Source of the DNA: Holosporales bacterium
GTDB lineage: Bacteria; Pseudomonadota; Alphaproteobacteria; BNTO01
Direction of reading: 5' to 3'
Assembly: GCA_031257945.1 (NCBI GenBank)
Contig: JAIRNU010000037.1
Location: forward strand, 1-6,185
Length of the DNA: 6,185 nucleotides
Part shown: one piece after another, positions 1-6,185 of the stretch
Numbering within the stretch: position 1 is the first letter of the stretch
How the letters are laid out: every line of letters begins with the position of its first letter
Made by a program: the position numbers and the translations under genes
Notes under the pieces: model-generated
Told to the model about the DNA's origin: nothing
The model's database searches: none
The model's input: only the letters and a program-made list of their open reading frames with translations

Positions 1-103
1 GCCGTTTTAACTTACCACCACATCAAAATCATGATAGCTTACGAGCATGGAATTTGATGAGATGGCTTTTGCGTGATTTTTTGGGGCTGGTGTTGCGTTT
101 GAT

Positions 104-532
104 TTGTTAAGAGGCGAAATACAAGAAATTGGCCCGCTAGCCTTTCGTTGTTGTACGGTGTTAAGTAGAGTTGACCTTCCTGAAGGTCTCGAGAGTATTG
201 ACTGGGGCGCTTTCACAAGTTGTGCGATATCCGAAATAACAATCCCTGAAAGTGTTGTATGGTTCGGCAAAGAAGCATTTATTGGTTGCCCATTAAGAAC
301 GATAACATTTTGCTCGTCTCCAGATGTCATTCGCAGCAGCAGAGGCAAAAGGGTTGCAGGTTCATTAGAAGATGTTTTCGGAAGAATTCCGGGTTGTATA
401 GCTATATTCCCTCAAGACATCGTTTATCAGTGCGATGAAAATGGATGGACGCGACAGAGGCAGGGGCAATGGCACGAGAGGCTGCGGGTTTGGCTAGAAG
501 GGTGGTTCGGTGCGGCAAGGCCCCAGGAATAA
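104..532 (+). CDS. BspA-type LRR protein, 5'-truncated remnant
   Basis: The translation shows two to three LRR_5/BspA-type units (hydrophobic pattern with Ala-Phe turns, such as LESIDWGAF and EITIPESV), followed by a non-LRR tail with GCIAIF (codons from 392) and QWHE (from 467). The large minus-strand LRR protein has the same tail (GCIAIF...QWHEL), so the two are paralogues. The only available start after the in-frame TGA at 74-76 is TTG at 104, which has no Shine-Dalgarno sequence. LRR-like sequence (VAFD at 92-103) lies upstream of that TTG, and more (EFDEMAF, 50-70) lies before the TGA. The 104 start is therefore probably not a real N-terminus. The gene looks like a nonsense- or frameshift-damaged copy, or the 3' part of a longer gene. 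BspA-type LRR proteins are usually surface or secreted interaction proteins; the role here is unknown. Confidence is high for family membership and low for a functional product. Confidence 0.6.
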   Translation: MLRGEIQEIGPLAFRCCTVLSRVDLPEGLESIDWGAFTSCAISEITIPESVVWFGKEAFIGCPLRTITFCSSPDVIRSSRGKRVAGSLEDVFGRIPGCIAIFPQDIVYQCDENGWTRQRQGQWHERLRVWLEGWFGAARPQE

Positions 533-560
533 AGCATAATTCCTGCAACAGTTCGTTATA

Positions 561-590
561 GTCAAAAGCCACTCAGCCACGGTTTTTGAC
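561..590. terminator. Candidate terminator hairpin after the LRR remnant
   Basis: GTCAAAAGCC at 561-570 pairs with GGTTTTTGAC at 581-590 through ten positions, one of them G-T, and A560/T591 can extend the stem. The loop is 10 nt. The A-tract, CC/GG core and T-tract give the symmetrical layout of a bidirectional intrinsic terminator. However, the GC core is short and the T-tract lies inside the stem. It starts 28 nt past the stop at 530-532. Confidence 0.35.
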
Positions 591-619
591 TCGCTGTATC
601 ACTGCTTTACCAGTAGTGA

Positions 620-642
620 GCCGGATTCTGGGGGACTCCGGC
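620..642. other. GC-rich hairpin of unknown role
   Basis: GCCGGA (620-625) and TCCGGC (637-642) form a perfect 6-bp stem around an 11-nt G-rich loop, followed by GAAAAA. It could be part of a small structured RNA or the rpmB leader. There is no T-run after it, so it is not a clear terminator. Confidence 0.3.
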
Positions 643-709
643 GAAAAATGCAGTGTGTAAAGTAGCTATTGCTATGAAGTGTGGAGTGTTGAACGGCCGT
701 ACGTGGTGA

Positions 710-738
710 TTGCCTTTTTATGCTAGTTTTGGTAGCAT
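710..738 (+). promoter_or_regulatory. Weak sigma70-like promoter candidate for rpmB
   Basis: TTGCCT (710-715) and TAGCAT (733-738) are 17 bp apart, each matching 4 of 6 consensus positions. The predicted transcript would start about 25-30 nt before the GTG. The second box overlaps a 6-bp hairpin arm (733-738 with 720-725). This is a weak call made from consensus matching alone. Confidence 0.2.
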
Positions 739-772
739 TAGGCATGTGTTGTTCTTAAGGCGTGTGGTTTTT

Positions 773-1063
773 GTGGCAAGACGGTGTGAAGTTTGTGGAA
801 AAGGTGTATTGACGGGGAATAACGTGAGCCATGCTCATAATAAAACGCGCTGTCGTTTCTTACCGAACATGCATAAAGTTTCGTTAATCAGTGATGCCCT
901 GGCTCGCCGCGTACGGTTGCGCGTTTCGGTGAGTGGTGTTAGAACGATTGAGCAAAACGGAGGGTTAGATGCTTTTCTGTTATCCTCCTCTGATAAAAAA
1001 TTGGGGCCGGGGCTTTTGAGTTTGAAAAAAACAATCGTGAAGAAATTAGCGAAAAATGGCTAG
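773..1063 (+). CDS. rpmB: 50S ribosomal protein L28
   Basis: This encodes a 96-residue L28, a structural protein of the large ribosomal subunit. Family landmarks are the N-terminal ARRCE..GKG, the signature GNNVSHAHNKT, RRFLPN-like CRFLPN, the SDAL..RVRLRVS strand and the NGGLDAFLL motif, which together fit the proteobacterial form. The length is close to the usual 75-100 residues. GTG at 773 is chosen because it places the protein start exactly at the conserved (M)ARRCE. An in-frame GTG at 764 would add three residues, and the frame stays open to 710 without L28 similarity. AAGG at 757-760 is the only Shine-Dalgarno-like sequence, rather far (12 nt) from GTG 773. A CEVC pair occurs at residues 4-7, as in zinc-type L28, but the second CxxC of that type is absent. 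The gene ends with TAG and a Lys-rich C-terminus. Confidence 0.93.
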   Translation: MARRCEVCGKGVLTGNNVSHAHNKTRCRFLPNMHKVSLISDALARRVRLRVSVSGVRTIEQNGGLDAFLLSSSDKKLGPGLLSLKKTIVKKLAKNG

Positions 1064-1228
1064 TGGCAGAGCTGGGCTTTTAATGACTTCCAATGGTAAA
1101 GGCCACTTGTAAGCGAGTTCTTAAAGTTGTCTGCGTGGTAGCGTTGTGGCGTGGTGTCTAACGCTCCGGCGGCAGGAGGGCCTGGGAGGTTCGGTTTTTC
1201 ACTCTTGCTTGGTTTTTAAGAGAAACAA
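1064..1228. other. Gap between rpmB and hscA
   Basis: This stretch of 165 nt has no open frame of note and no tRNA fold that I could construct. A 6-bp inverted repeat (AGTGGC 1062-1067 with GCCACT 1102-1107) encloses a long loop and is weak. No convincing promoter or terminator was found, so co-transcription of rpmB and hscA is possible but unproven. Confidence 0.4.
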
Positions 1229-2623
1229 GTGGTAAATGTTGTCGCAATAGGTAATGTTCCCGCCCCTTCCCAAAGGAACGGTGTGGTAGTAGGTATAGAT
1301 TTAGGCACAACCAATTCTGTTGTTTCTTTATCGAAAAACCAAGTGGCCTCTGTGTTGCAATTTCCGCAAGCCCCTGGCGGCCTGGTAAAAAGTCAAGTTC
1401 GCATAAAAGGATCCGTTGTTAAGAGTTTTAAACGCGGCATGGAGACCCCCGAGGAAATATTTGCGATGGAGCAAACGCCACTTGCTTTGTCAACCGAAGT
1501 GCTGATGGCCTTGAAAAAGGAAACGGAGCGGTTTTTGGGCGAAGATATTGGTGGCGCGGTTATAACCGTCCCTGCTCGCTTTTCAAATATCGCAAGAAAG
1601 GCAACTAAACAAGCGGCACAACACGCGGGGATAAATGTAATTCGCTTAATCAATGAGCCAACGGCTGCTGCTATTGCCTATGGCCTAAACACGCCAGATT
1701 CTAACGGTGTTTTTGTTGTGTACGATTTTGGCGGCGGGACCTTTGATGCTACGATTTTACGGATAGAAAACGGGGTTTTTCAGGTGCTTGGCTCTTCGGG
1801 GGATTTGCTTTTAGGCGGGGACGACATTGACAAAGACATTAGCACCTTTTTGCCTTTTGATAACACTATTAGCAGGAGTAAAGCACAAGAAATCAAAGAG
1901 TCTTTTTGCGATAAAAACTTCGTATCCGAGTTCATTTCGAGGGCAGACTTCGACGCAATCGCCAAGAAACACGTCGATAAGACCATTTGCATTGTGAAAA
2001 ACCTGCTTCGTGACATTCGCGTCGAGCCTAGCGATGTTGATGGCGTAATACTTGTTGGCGGGTCAACGCGGCTCCACTATGTTACCAGCGCAATTTCAGC
2101 CGTTTTCGGGGACGGGAAGATCCGCGACACCATCAACCCCGATTGCGCTGTTTCTATTGGTGCGGCGCTCCACGGTGAAGCATTAACCAATAGCGCTATC
2201 GCGACAAGGCCGTTATTGCTGGATATAGTGCCATTTTCACTTGGGATAGAGACGGTCATGGGGTGCGTTGAAACAGTTATTCCTAAATATACGCCGACCC
2301 CTGTCTCTACTACTGTCAATCTTTCGACGTTTTATAATAATCAAACGGATATTCTAATACATGTTGTCCAGGGGGATAATATTGCTGTAGAAAAATGTAC
2401 CTCTCTTGGAAAGTTGATTTTAACTGGAATCAGCCCGATGCCAAGCGGGACTCCGCGAATTGAGATAATGTTCAATGTTGACGACAATGGGTTGCTGTCC
2501 GTTGTTGCTCACGAGGAAATCTGCGACGTAAAAAGAGAGATCCAAATTGATTTCTGTTCTAACCTTTTTCAGGGCCCCATTTCGCTGCAATCGTCAAAAA
2601 TGGGGCATTTGGCAGGGCAATAA
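1229..2623 (+). CDS. hscA: HscA-like Hsp70 chaperone, compact and lacking the C-terminal lid
   Basis: This is a 464-residue Hsp70. HscA is the specialised chaperone that, with the J-protein HscB, acts on the Fe-S scaffold IscU in the cytoplasm. Visible landmarks are phosphate-1 loop GIDLGTTNS (22-30), the likely catalytic lysine K68 in SFKRG, VITVPARF (111-118), NEPTAAAIAYGL (142-153), phosphate-2 loop DFGGGTFD (166-173), LGGDDID (195-201), adenosine motif VGGSTR (276-281), linker LLLDIVPFSLGIE (329-341), and a beta substrate-binding domain to about residue 445. The ATPase domain is short: about 43 residues separate K68 from VITVP, against about 70 in DnaK. The helical lid (about 150-170 residues in a ~616-residue HscA) is missing, and the last ~17 residues look unrelated to Hsp70. 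The GTG start follows a weak AAGAGA (1218-1223) and leaves an N-terminal extension of the kind seen in HscA. No hscB, iscU or fdx is adjacent. The assignment to HscA rather than DnaK rests on overall pattern similarity. Confidence 0.85.
   Translation: MVNVVAIGNVPAPSQRNGVVVGIDLGTTNSVVSLSKNQVASVLQFPQAPGGLVKSQVRIKGSVVKSFKRGMETPEEIFAMEQTPLALSTEVLMALKKETERFLGEDIGGAVITVPARFSNIARKATKQAAQHAGINVIRLINEPTAAAIAYGLNTPDSNGVFVVYDFGGGTFDATILRIENGVFQVLGSSGDLLLGGDDIDKDISTFLPFDNTISRSKAQEIKESFCDKNFVSEFISRADFDAIAKKHVDKTICIVKNLLRDIRVEPSDVDGVILVGGSTRLHYVTSAISAVFGDGKIRDTINPDCAVSIGAALHGEALTNSAIATRPLLLDIVPFSLGIETVMGCVETVIPKYTPTPVSTTVNLSTFYNNQTDILIHVVQGDNIAVEKCTSLGKLILTGISPMPSGTPRIEIMFNVDDNGLLSVVAHEEICDVKREIQIDFCSNLFQGPISLQSSKMGHLAGQ
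2574..2606. terminator. Perfect 9-bp hairpin between convergent genes, inside the hscA 3' end
   Basis: GCCCCATTT (2574-2582) and AAATGGGGC (2598-2606) pair perfectly with a 15-nt loop. The hairpin lies within the last codons of the Hsp70 frame and 28 nt beyond the stop of the minus-strand LRR gene, so it could act on both converging transcripts. Neither side has a clear T-run, so the terminator role is a guess from position. Confidence 0.35.
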
Positions 2624-2633
2624 AGTATTCTGC

Positions 2634-5600
2634 TTAATCGGTAACTATGTCGTCAAAGCCCTCCGGCAACTTGATAGACTTCGCTTTTGCTCCACAGAAA
2701 GCACCTTCCTCAACGCTGCTCACCGAAGGAAAATCAACACGACCAAGGTTGCAACCAAAAAATGCATACTTCCCTATAGATTTTACGTGATTTTTTCTAT
2801 CGAAAACGACCCGAGCGTTTTTACTAACAAAAGTATTCCTATCAATGTGCTCTACGCTGTTTGGAATCTCAATGTACTCCAGAGAATCATAAATATTCTT
2901 TAATTTTTCTGGAGATAATGCACCAGCAGATACATCATCATCCGACAATATTAAAACTTTGACTCCCTGAAAGTTGCACGCCTCCAAATTCACTCCAGGA
3001 AGTATTATCACAAAATCTTGCCCATGAAGGTCTGTAGGTTTGCTTATCTGGGTTAATTCATGCCACTGGTCACGATAATATATGCAATATTGTCGTTTGT
3101 CAGGTGATTGGAAAATTGCAATACAACCTTGTGAGCAGCAGTCTGTTAACCACCTAGTCAAAAAGGGCGCCAAATTATCTTGATGCCGTTGTGCCAAGTT
3201 ATTGTACGTAAGATCTAGCCGTTTTACACTTGCTAAAGCGCTTTTTCCAATGCGTTCCACTAGAGGTGGAACAACGAAGAATCTAAGATTTTTACACTTA
3301 TAAAAAGCAGCTACGTCAATGGTTTTTAGCTTGCTTTCATTTTCAAAGGATACGTACCGCACTCCGCTACGTAAGAAAGCGGCAAACTCAATGGATTCCA
3401 CACTTCTTGGAATCATTATCGAATTCAATTTAGTACAACTAGCAAAAGCTCCTTCTAGAATTTGAGTTAGGTTGCTACCTGCTTCAAAAAAGACAGAGTG
3501 AATATTGCTACCAGAAAAGGCTTTAGTCCCAATGTTTCGAACACAGTTCGGAATTGTAATCGAGTCTAATCTAAAGCAGTTACGGAAAGCGTGTTCTGAA
3601 ATTGCGGTTAGATTGCTATTCGCCTCAAAAATAACAGAACGAACTCCACTAGACATAAAGGCTGCATGCCCGATTGTGCAAACACTTTGCGGGATTGTGA
3701 TTGAGTTCAGATTAGAGCAATGACGAAAAGCCTCGTCTCCAATGCTTAACAACGTAATGTTCGGCTCAAAAAATACAGAACGAATACCACTTGCACTGAA
3801 AGCAGCGTTTCCAATGGAACTCATATATTCTGGAATTATGGCAGTTCTCAAATTTTCACACTGCTCAAATGCGCGATCTTTTATTTGTGCAGAAGTAAAT
3901 AATTTTTGAGAATCAAAAAAGCGCGCCCGCCACGCTCTCGGTGAAAAAAGTGCGAACCTCACATCGCTTTTAGTCAAACCACTATCATGTTCTATTGTAT
4001 TAATATCTACAAGAAGCGGCGCTGATGGGTCAACTTCAGGTGGCGGCGCTGATGGTACAGGTTCTCTGCTCGCGTTTTCGCCAAGAACTCTTCCTGTTAA
4101 AGCAGCAATTTTTTCTTTAGCCGCATCAAAATCCGCCTGAAAAGGAGGTGCAAGAGCTACCGTTCGATAATCCGCCTTCCACTGCGGACTTCCGTCTTCG
4201 TTAAATCCTATCAGTTCATATGATGGTCCTTCCCCGGAGAACAGAGCCTTTTCCCCCATTTTCCCAGGGAACAGAACCCTGCACCCGATAGCCTTTTCGT
4301 TACGCTGCCTACCAAGCATATATTCTAATAAGCCGCGCGGATTTTCTCCGCTGATCGTGGGGTCGCACTTCCTAAAATCTATATAGATAGCGTGCTGTAC
4401 TCCTTGAAGGAACCCTTTAAGAGCGTCGTCCGTGATGCCCTTGGGGACTTCGATTAGTTTTAGCGATTCCAATTTGCTTGTATCGCACAAAAAACGTCTC
4501 AATTCACTGCCAGAACGCTCCGTGTCTTCAAATGTAATATACTCAACTGATTCAAATGCTTTTAGATCAACATCTTGAATTCCCGCTGGAAGTTCAACAA
4601 TTTTTAAGTTTCCTTTAAGGGCCCCCTCTTCGGTAATCCTTTGCAATTGGCTGCCTGATTCAAAGGCGATGTGCACATTAGGCACAGTACTATAAAACGC
4701 CCCACTTGTGATCATCTGGACACTTTTCGGAAGCACGATTGATTCTACTGCGCATGGATTAAACACTCCGCCAATAAGCGCTTGCAAGTTACCTGCAAAC
4801 ATTCGCCAGTTACTCTTGGGTTCAAAAGTAATACTCTGCACGCTGTCAGGTATAGCACCAGGCTCGATTTCCGCAACATTAGCAGGGATTACAATTGATT
4901 TCAATGTATGGTCATTCCGAAAAATACCGCGTTTAATCTTGCGCAACTTACTACCAGGTTCAAAAGCAATACTCTCTACGCTGGCAGGTATAGCACCAGG
5001 TTCGATTTCTGTAACGCTGGCAGGGATTACAAGCGACTTCAACTTACCGCATCCCCCAAACATCCCGCTTGTAATCGTTTTCAACGTACTACCGGACTCA
5101 AAAGCGATATGCTCGAGGTGTATATTGACCTCAAAAGCCTTATCTTTGATACTCGTAACACTTTTCGGAATTACGATTGACCGTAATGTGTGGCTGTACG
5201 CATCAAACCTACGTGCTGGAATTGTGACCAATTTACTATCGGAGGCAAACTTGATTTCCTTAAGACGGGGGCTGTCAGCTAGCGCTATAATATTAGCCGG
5301 CATTACAATTGATTCTAACGTGGGTACTGACAGATAATGACACTGCGATTTACTACCAACTGTAAATTCGAGGTGCTTAACCTCAGTTCTCTGAAACGCA
5401 CAAGTTGCAATTTTAGTAACGCTAGCAGGGATCTCGATTGACTCTGCCCGACAGTTACAAAACACATCCTCTGTAATCGTTTCCAACTTGCTGCCAGATT
5501 CAAACATGATCTTCCCAAATGTTGCATCTGCAAACGCTTCATCTTGGATTGTTGTAACGCTTCTCGGAATCACGACTGACTCAAACTGGCCACCATTAAA

Positions 5601-6185
5601 CACACCTACTGGAATCCGTGTCAACTGACTGCCATGTTCAAATGTAATGCGCTTAAGGTTCATAAATCTTGCTTCGATACTTGTGACACTAGCAGGAATT
5701 GTAATCGATTCTAACCGGCAGCCTCTAAACATACCTGGAGTAATTGTTCCCAACTTACTGCCAGGTTCAAACGCAACGTGCTTAAGTTCAGTATTAACAA
5801 ACGCGTCGTCTGCGATTGTTGCAACGTTTCTCGGAATCACGATTGACTCAAGCCGGCAGCCTCTAAACATACCTGGAGTAATTGTTCCCAACTTACTGCC
5901 AGGTTCAAACGCAACGTGCTTAAGTTCAGTATTAACAAACGCGTCGTCTGCGATTATTGTAACGCTTCTCGGAATCACGACTGACTCAAACTGGCAATCA
6001 TTAAACATACCTACTGGAATCTCTTTCAACTGACTGCCAGGTTCAAATGTAATGCGCTTAAGGTTCACAAACGTTCCTGCTTCGATACTTGTGACACTAG
6101 CAGGAATTGTAATCGATTCTAACCGGCAGCCTCTAAACATACCTGGAGTAATTGTTCCCAACTTACTGCCAGGTTCAAACGCAAC
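2634..6185 (-). CDS. Giant BspA-type leucine-rich repeat protein, N-terminus outside the window
   Basis: At least 1183 residues are encoded. The frame has no stop up to the right edge, and residue 1 here is only the first visible codon (6183-6185). The TTG at 6161 is internal, not a start. Domains from the visible N-side: LRR array A (residues 1 to ~594), built of ~46-residue double units of the type F-E-P-G-S-K-L..I..GMF..C..ESI.IP.SV..I...AF; a non-LRR module with GCRVLFPG and QWKAD (~617-672); a Pro-rich linker with VPSAPPPEVDPSAP (~705-724); LRR array B of five double units (~761-991); a second module with GCIAIF and QWHEL (~1004-1044); and a short LRR tail ending in FDDIVTD. No membrane segment is seen, and a signal peptide cannot be judged. 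BspA-type LRR proteins are typically surface or secreted adhesins; in a host-associated bacterium an effector or surface role is plausible but inferred. It converges with hscA, with 10 bp between stops. Confidence 0.85.
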   Translation of the reverse strand, partial: VAFEPGSKLGTITPGMFRGCRLESITIPASVTSIEAGTFVNLKRITFEPGSQLKEIPVGMFNDCQFESVVIPRSVTIIADDAFVNTELKHVAFEPGSKLGTITPGMFRGCRLESIVIPRNVATIADDAFVNTELKHVAFEPGSKLGTITPGMFRGCRLESITIPASVTSIEARFMNLKRITFEHGSQLTRIPVGVFNGGQFESVVIPRSVTTIQDEAFADATFGKIMFESGSKLETITEDVFCNCRAESIEIPASVTKIATCAFQRTEVKHLEFTVGSKSQCHYLSVPTLESIVMPANIIALADSPRLKEIKFASDSKLVTIPARRFDAYSHTLRSIVIPKSVTSIKDKAFEVNIHLEHIAFESGSTLKTITSGMFGGCGKLKSLVIPASVTEIEPGAIPASVESIAFEPGSKLRKIKRGIFRNDHTLKSIVIPANVAEIEPGAIPDSVQSITFEPKSNWRMFAGNLQALIGGVFNPCAVESIVLPKSVQMITSGAFYSTVPNVHIAFESGSQLQRITEEGALKGNLKIVELPAGIQDVDLKAFESVEYITFEDTERSGSELRRFLCDTSKLESLKLIEVPKGITDDALKGFLQGVQHAIYIDFRKCDPTISGENPRGLLEYMLGRQRNEKAIGCRVLFPGKMGEKALFSGEGPSYELIGFNEDGSPQWKADYRTVALAPPFQADFDAAKEKIAALTGRVLGENASREPVPSAPPPEVDPSAPLLVDINTIEHDSGLTKSDVRFALFSPRAWRARFFDSQKLFTSAQIKDRAFEQCENLRTAIIPEYMSSIGNAAFSASGIRSVFFEPNITLLSIGDEAFRHCSNLNSITIPQSVCTIGHAAFMSSGVRSVIFEANSNLTAISEHAFRNCFRLDSITIPNCVRNIGTKAFSGSNIHSVFFEAGSNLTQILEGAFASCTKLNSIMIPRSVESIEFAAFLRSGVRYVSFENESKLKTIDVAAFYKCKNLRFFVVPPLVERIGKSALASVKRLDLTYNNLAQRHQDNLAPFLTRWLTDCCSQGCIAIFQSPDKRQYCIYYRDQWHELTQISKPTDLHGQDFVIILPGVNLEACNFQGVKVLILSDDDVSAGALSPEKLKNIYDSLEYIEIPNSVEHIDRNTFVSKNARVVFDRKNHVKSIGKYAFFGCNLGRVDFPSVSSVEEGAFCGAKAKSIKLPEGFDDIVTD
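3055..3175 (-). other. Non-LRR GC...F...QW module, copy 2
   Basis: This follows LRR array B: FLTRWLTD, then GCIAIF (Gly-Cys at 3123-3128), Tyr residues, and QWHEL (Gln-Trp at 3063-3068). GCIAIF and QWHE are identical to the plus-strand remnant, which ties the two genes to one family. Confidence 0.6.
3215..3905 (-). repeat. LRR array B (five double LRR units)
   Basis: Successive units share the pattern AF..S.IRSV.FE..S.L..I...AF..C..L.SI.IP.SV..IG at a spacing of about 46 residues. Copies differ at many codons, so this array is older or more diverged at DNA level than the array at the right edge. Confidence 0.75.
4170..4336 (-). other. Non-LRR GC...F...QW module, copy 1
   Basis: This follows LRR array A. 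It reads as a Leu-rich helix-like lead (LLEYML), GCRVLFPG (Gly-Cys codons at 4281-4286), a Tyr-containing stretch and QWKAD (Gln-Trp at 4180-4185). The same order of residues is found at 3055-3175 in this protein and at about 360-485 on the plus strand. Copy 1 is the longest and most diverged of the three. Confidence 0.5.
4405..6185 (-). repeat. LRR array A (about 13 double LRR units, continuing off the edge)
   Basis: About 13 double units of 39-54 residues (mostly 44-46) are recognisable by the anchor FEPGS or FESGS followed by L..I and then IP.SV. Units near the module (4405-4700) are irregular. One unit around 5270-5340 is shortened and lacks its usual GMF..C segment. Units towards the right edge are almost identical at DNA level. 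Confidence 0.8.
5670..6185. repeat. Near-identical DNA repeats (138-bp and 408-bp periods)
   Basis: 5715-5852 and 5853-5990 are tandem 138-bp copies with five mismatches; the first 103 bases (5715-5817 and 5853-5955) are identical. In addition, 5670-5777 and 6078-6185 are 108 identical bases at a distance of 408, running off the window. Left of 5670 the same similarity continues at a 405-bp shift, because one copy lacks a codon. All lie in frame within the LRR gene. Confidence 0.9.

Larger units (their letters stand above)
533..772. other. Non-coding gap rich in inverted repeats, upstream of rpmB
   Basis: No gene or tRNA was recognised here. The stretch holds several inverted repeats: 561-570/581-590 (10 bp with one G-T pair), 600-605/612-617 (weak), 620-625/637-642 (6 bp perfect, GC-rich) and 720-725/733-738 (6 bp perfect). 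It also has the 8-bp palindrome ACGGCCGT at 693-700. It must contain the 5' leader of rpmB and probably its promoter. The in-frame extension of the rpmB frame back to 710 does not resemble L28 and is not counted as coding. Confidence 0.5.

Noticed and set aside
3..110. Open frame in the third frame at the left edge, ending at TAA 108-110
   Set aside because: It could be the tail of an upstream gene, but it is too short and shows no recognisable motif, so it is not called.
7..348. 113-residue open frame on the minus strand over the LRR remnant
   Set aside because: It is antisense to sequence with clear LRR coding pattern and has no recognisable family.
1130..1210. Possible tRNA, prompted by GGTTCG near 1190
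   Set aside because: No acceptor, D and anticodon stems could be fitted around it.
1103..1232. 8-bp inverted repeat (CCACTTGT 1103-1110, ACAAGTGG 1225-1232) covering the hscA start codon
   Set aside because: The arms are about 114 nt apart. A match of this length is easily chance, and no supporting structure was seen.
2547..2903. Open frame overlapping the hscA end and the LRR gene end
   Set aside because: It is out of frame with hscA and antisense to the LRR C-terminus, with no domain resemblance. It does not restore the missing Hsp70 lid.
4708..5337. 209-residue open frame on the plus strand with repeated LAGITID-like words
   Set aside because: It lies antisense to the LRR array, and its periodicity is the complement of the LRR repeat. 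It has no independent start signals or family resemblance.
5647..6033. 128-residue repetitive open frame on the plus strand
   Set aside because: This is an antisense shadow of the near-identical LRR repeats.
5670..6185. CRISPR-like repeats
   Set aside because: The repeats are contiguous coding units without unique spacers and encode LRRs in frame.

Overview
The window reads as chromosomal DNA of a proteobacterium, most likely an alphaproteobacterium with an intracellular or host-associated lifestyle. The evidence is a proteobacterial-type ribosomal protein L28, a compact HscA-type Hsp70 whose motifs and shortened ATPase domain resemble the Rickettsiales/Holosporales-like form, several non-ATG starts, and large BspA-type leucine-rich-repeat (LRR) proteins. 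The lineage is an inference from remembered family patterns, not a database result.

Layout: (1) 104-532, + strand: the C-terminal piece of a BspA-type LRR protein. It lacks a proper 5' end and looks like a decaying remnant. (2) 533-772: non-coding, with several inverted repeats ahead of the next gene. (3) 773-1063, +: rpmB (L28). (4) 1064-1228: a short gap with no recognisable gene. (5) 1229-2623, +: an hscA-like Hsp70 that keeps the nucleotide-binding domain, linker and beta substrate-binding domain but ends where the helical lid should begin. (6) 2634-6185, - strand: a very long LRR protein, convergent with hscA, with only 10 bp between the two stop codons. It is open at the right edge, so its N-terminus is outside the window.

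Two housekeeping genes (translation and Fe-S cluster assembly) are thus sandwiched between two members of one LRR family. The two LRR proteins share more than the repeat: a non-LRR module with a Gly-Cys dipeptide, a following Phe and a downstream Gln-Trp occurs once in the left remnant and twice in the large protein. The right end of the large gene holds nearly identical DNA repeats with periods of 138 and 408 bp, a sign of recent repeat expansion. No CRISPR array, tRNA, rRNA, insertion sequence or known defence system was seen.
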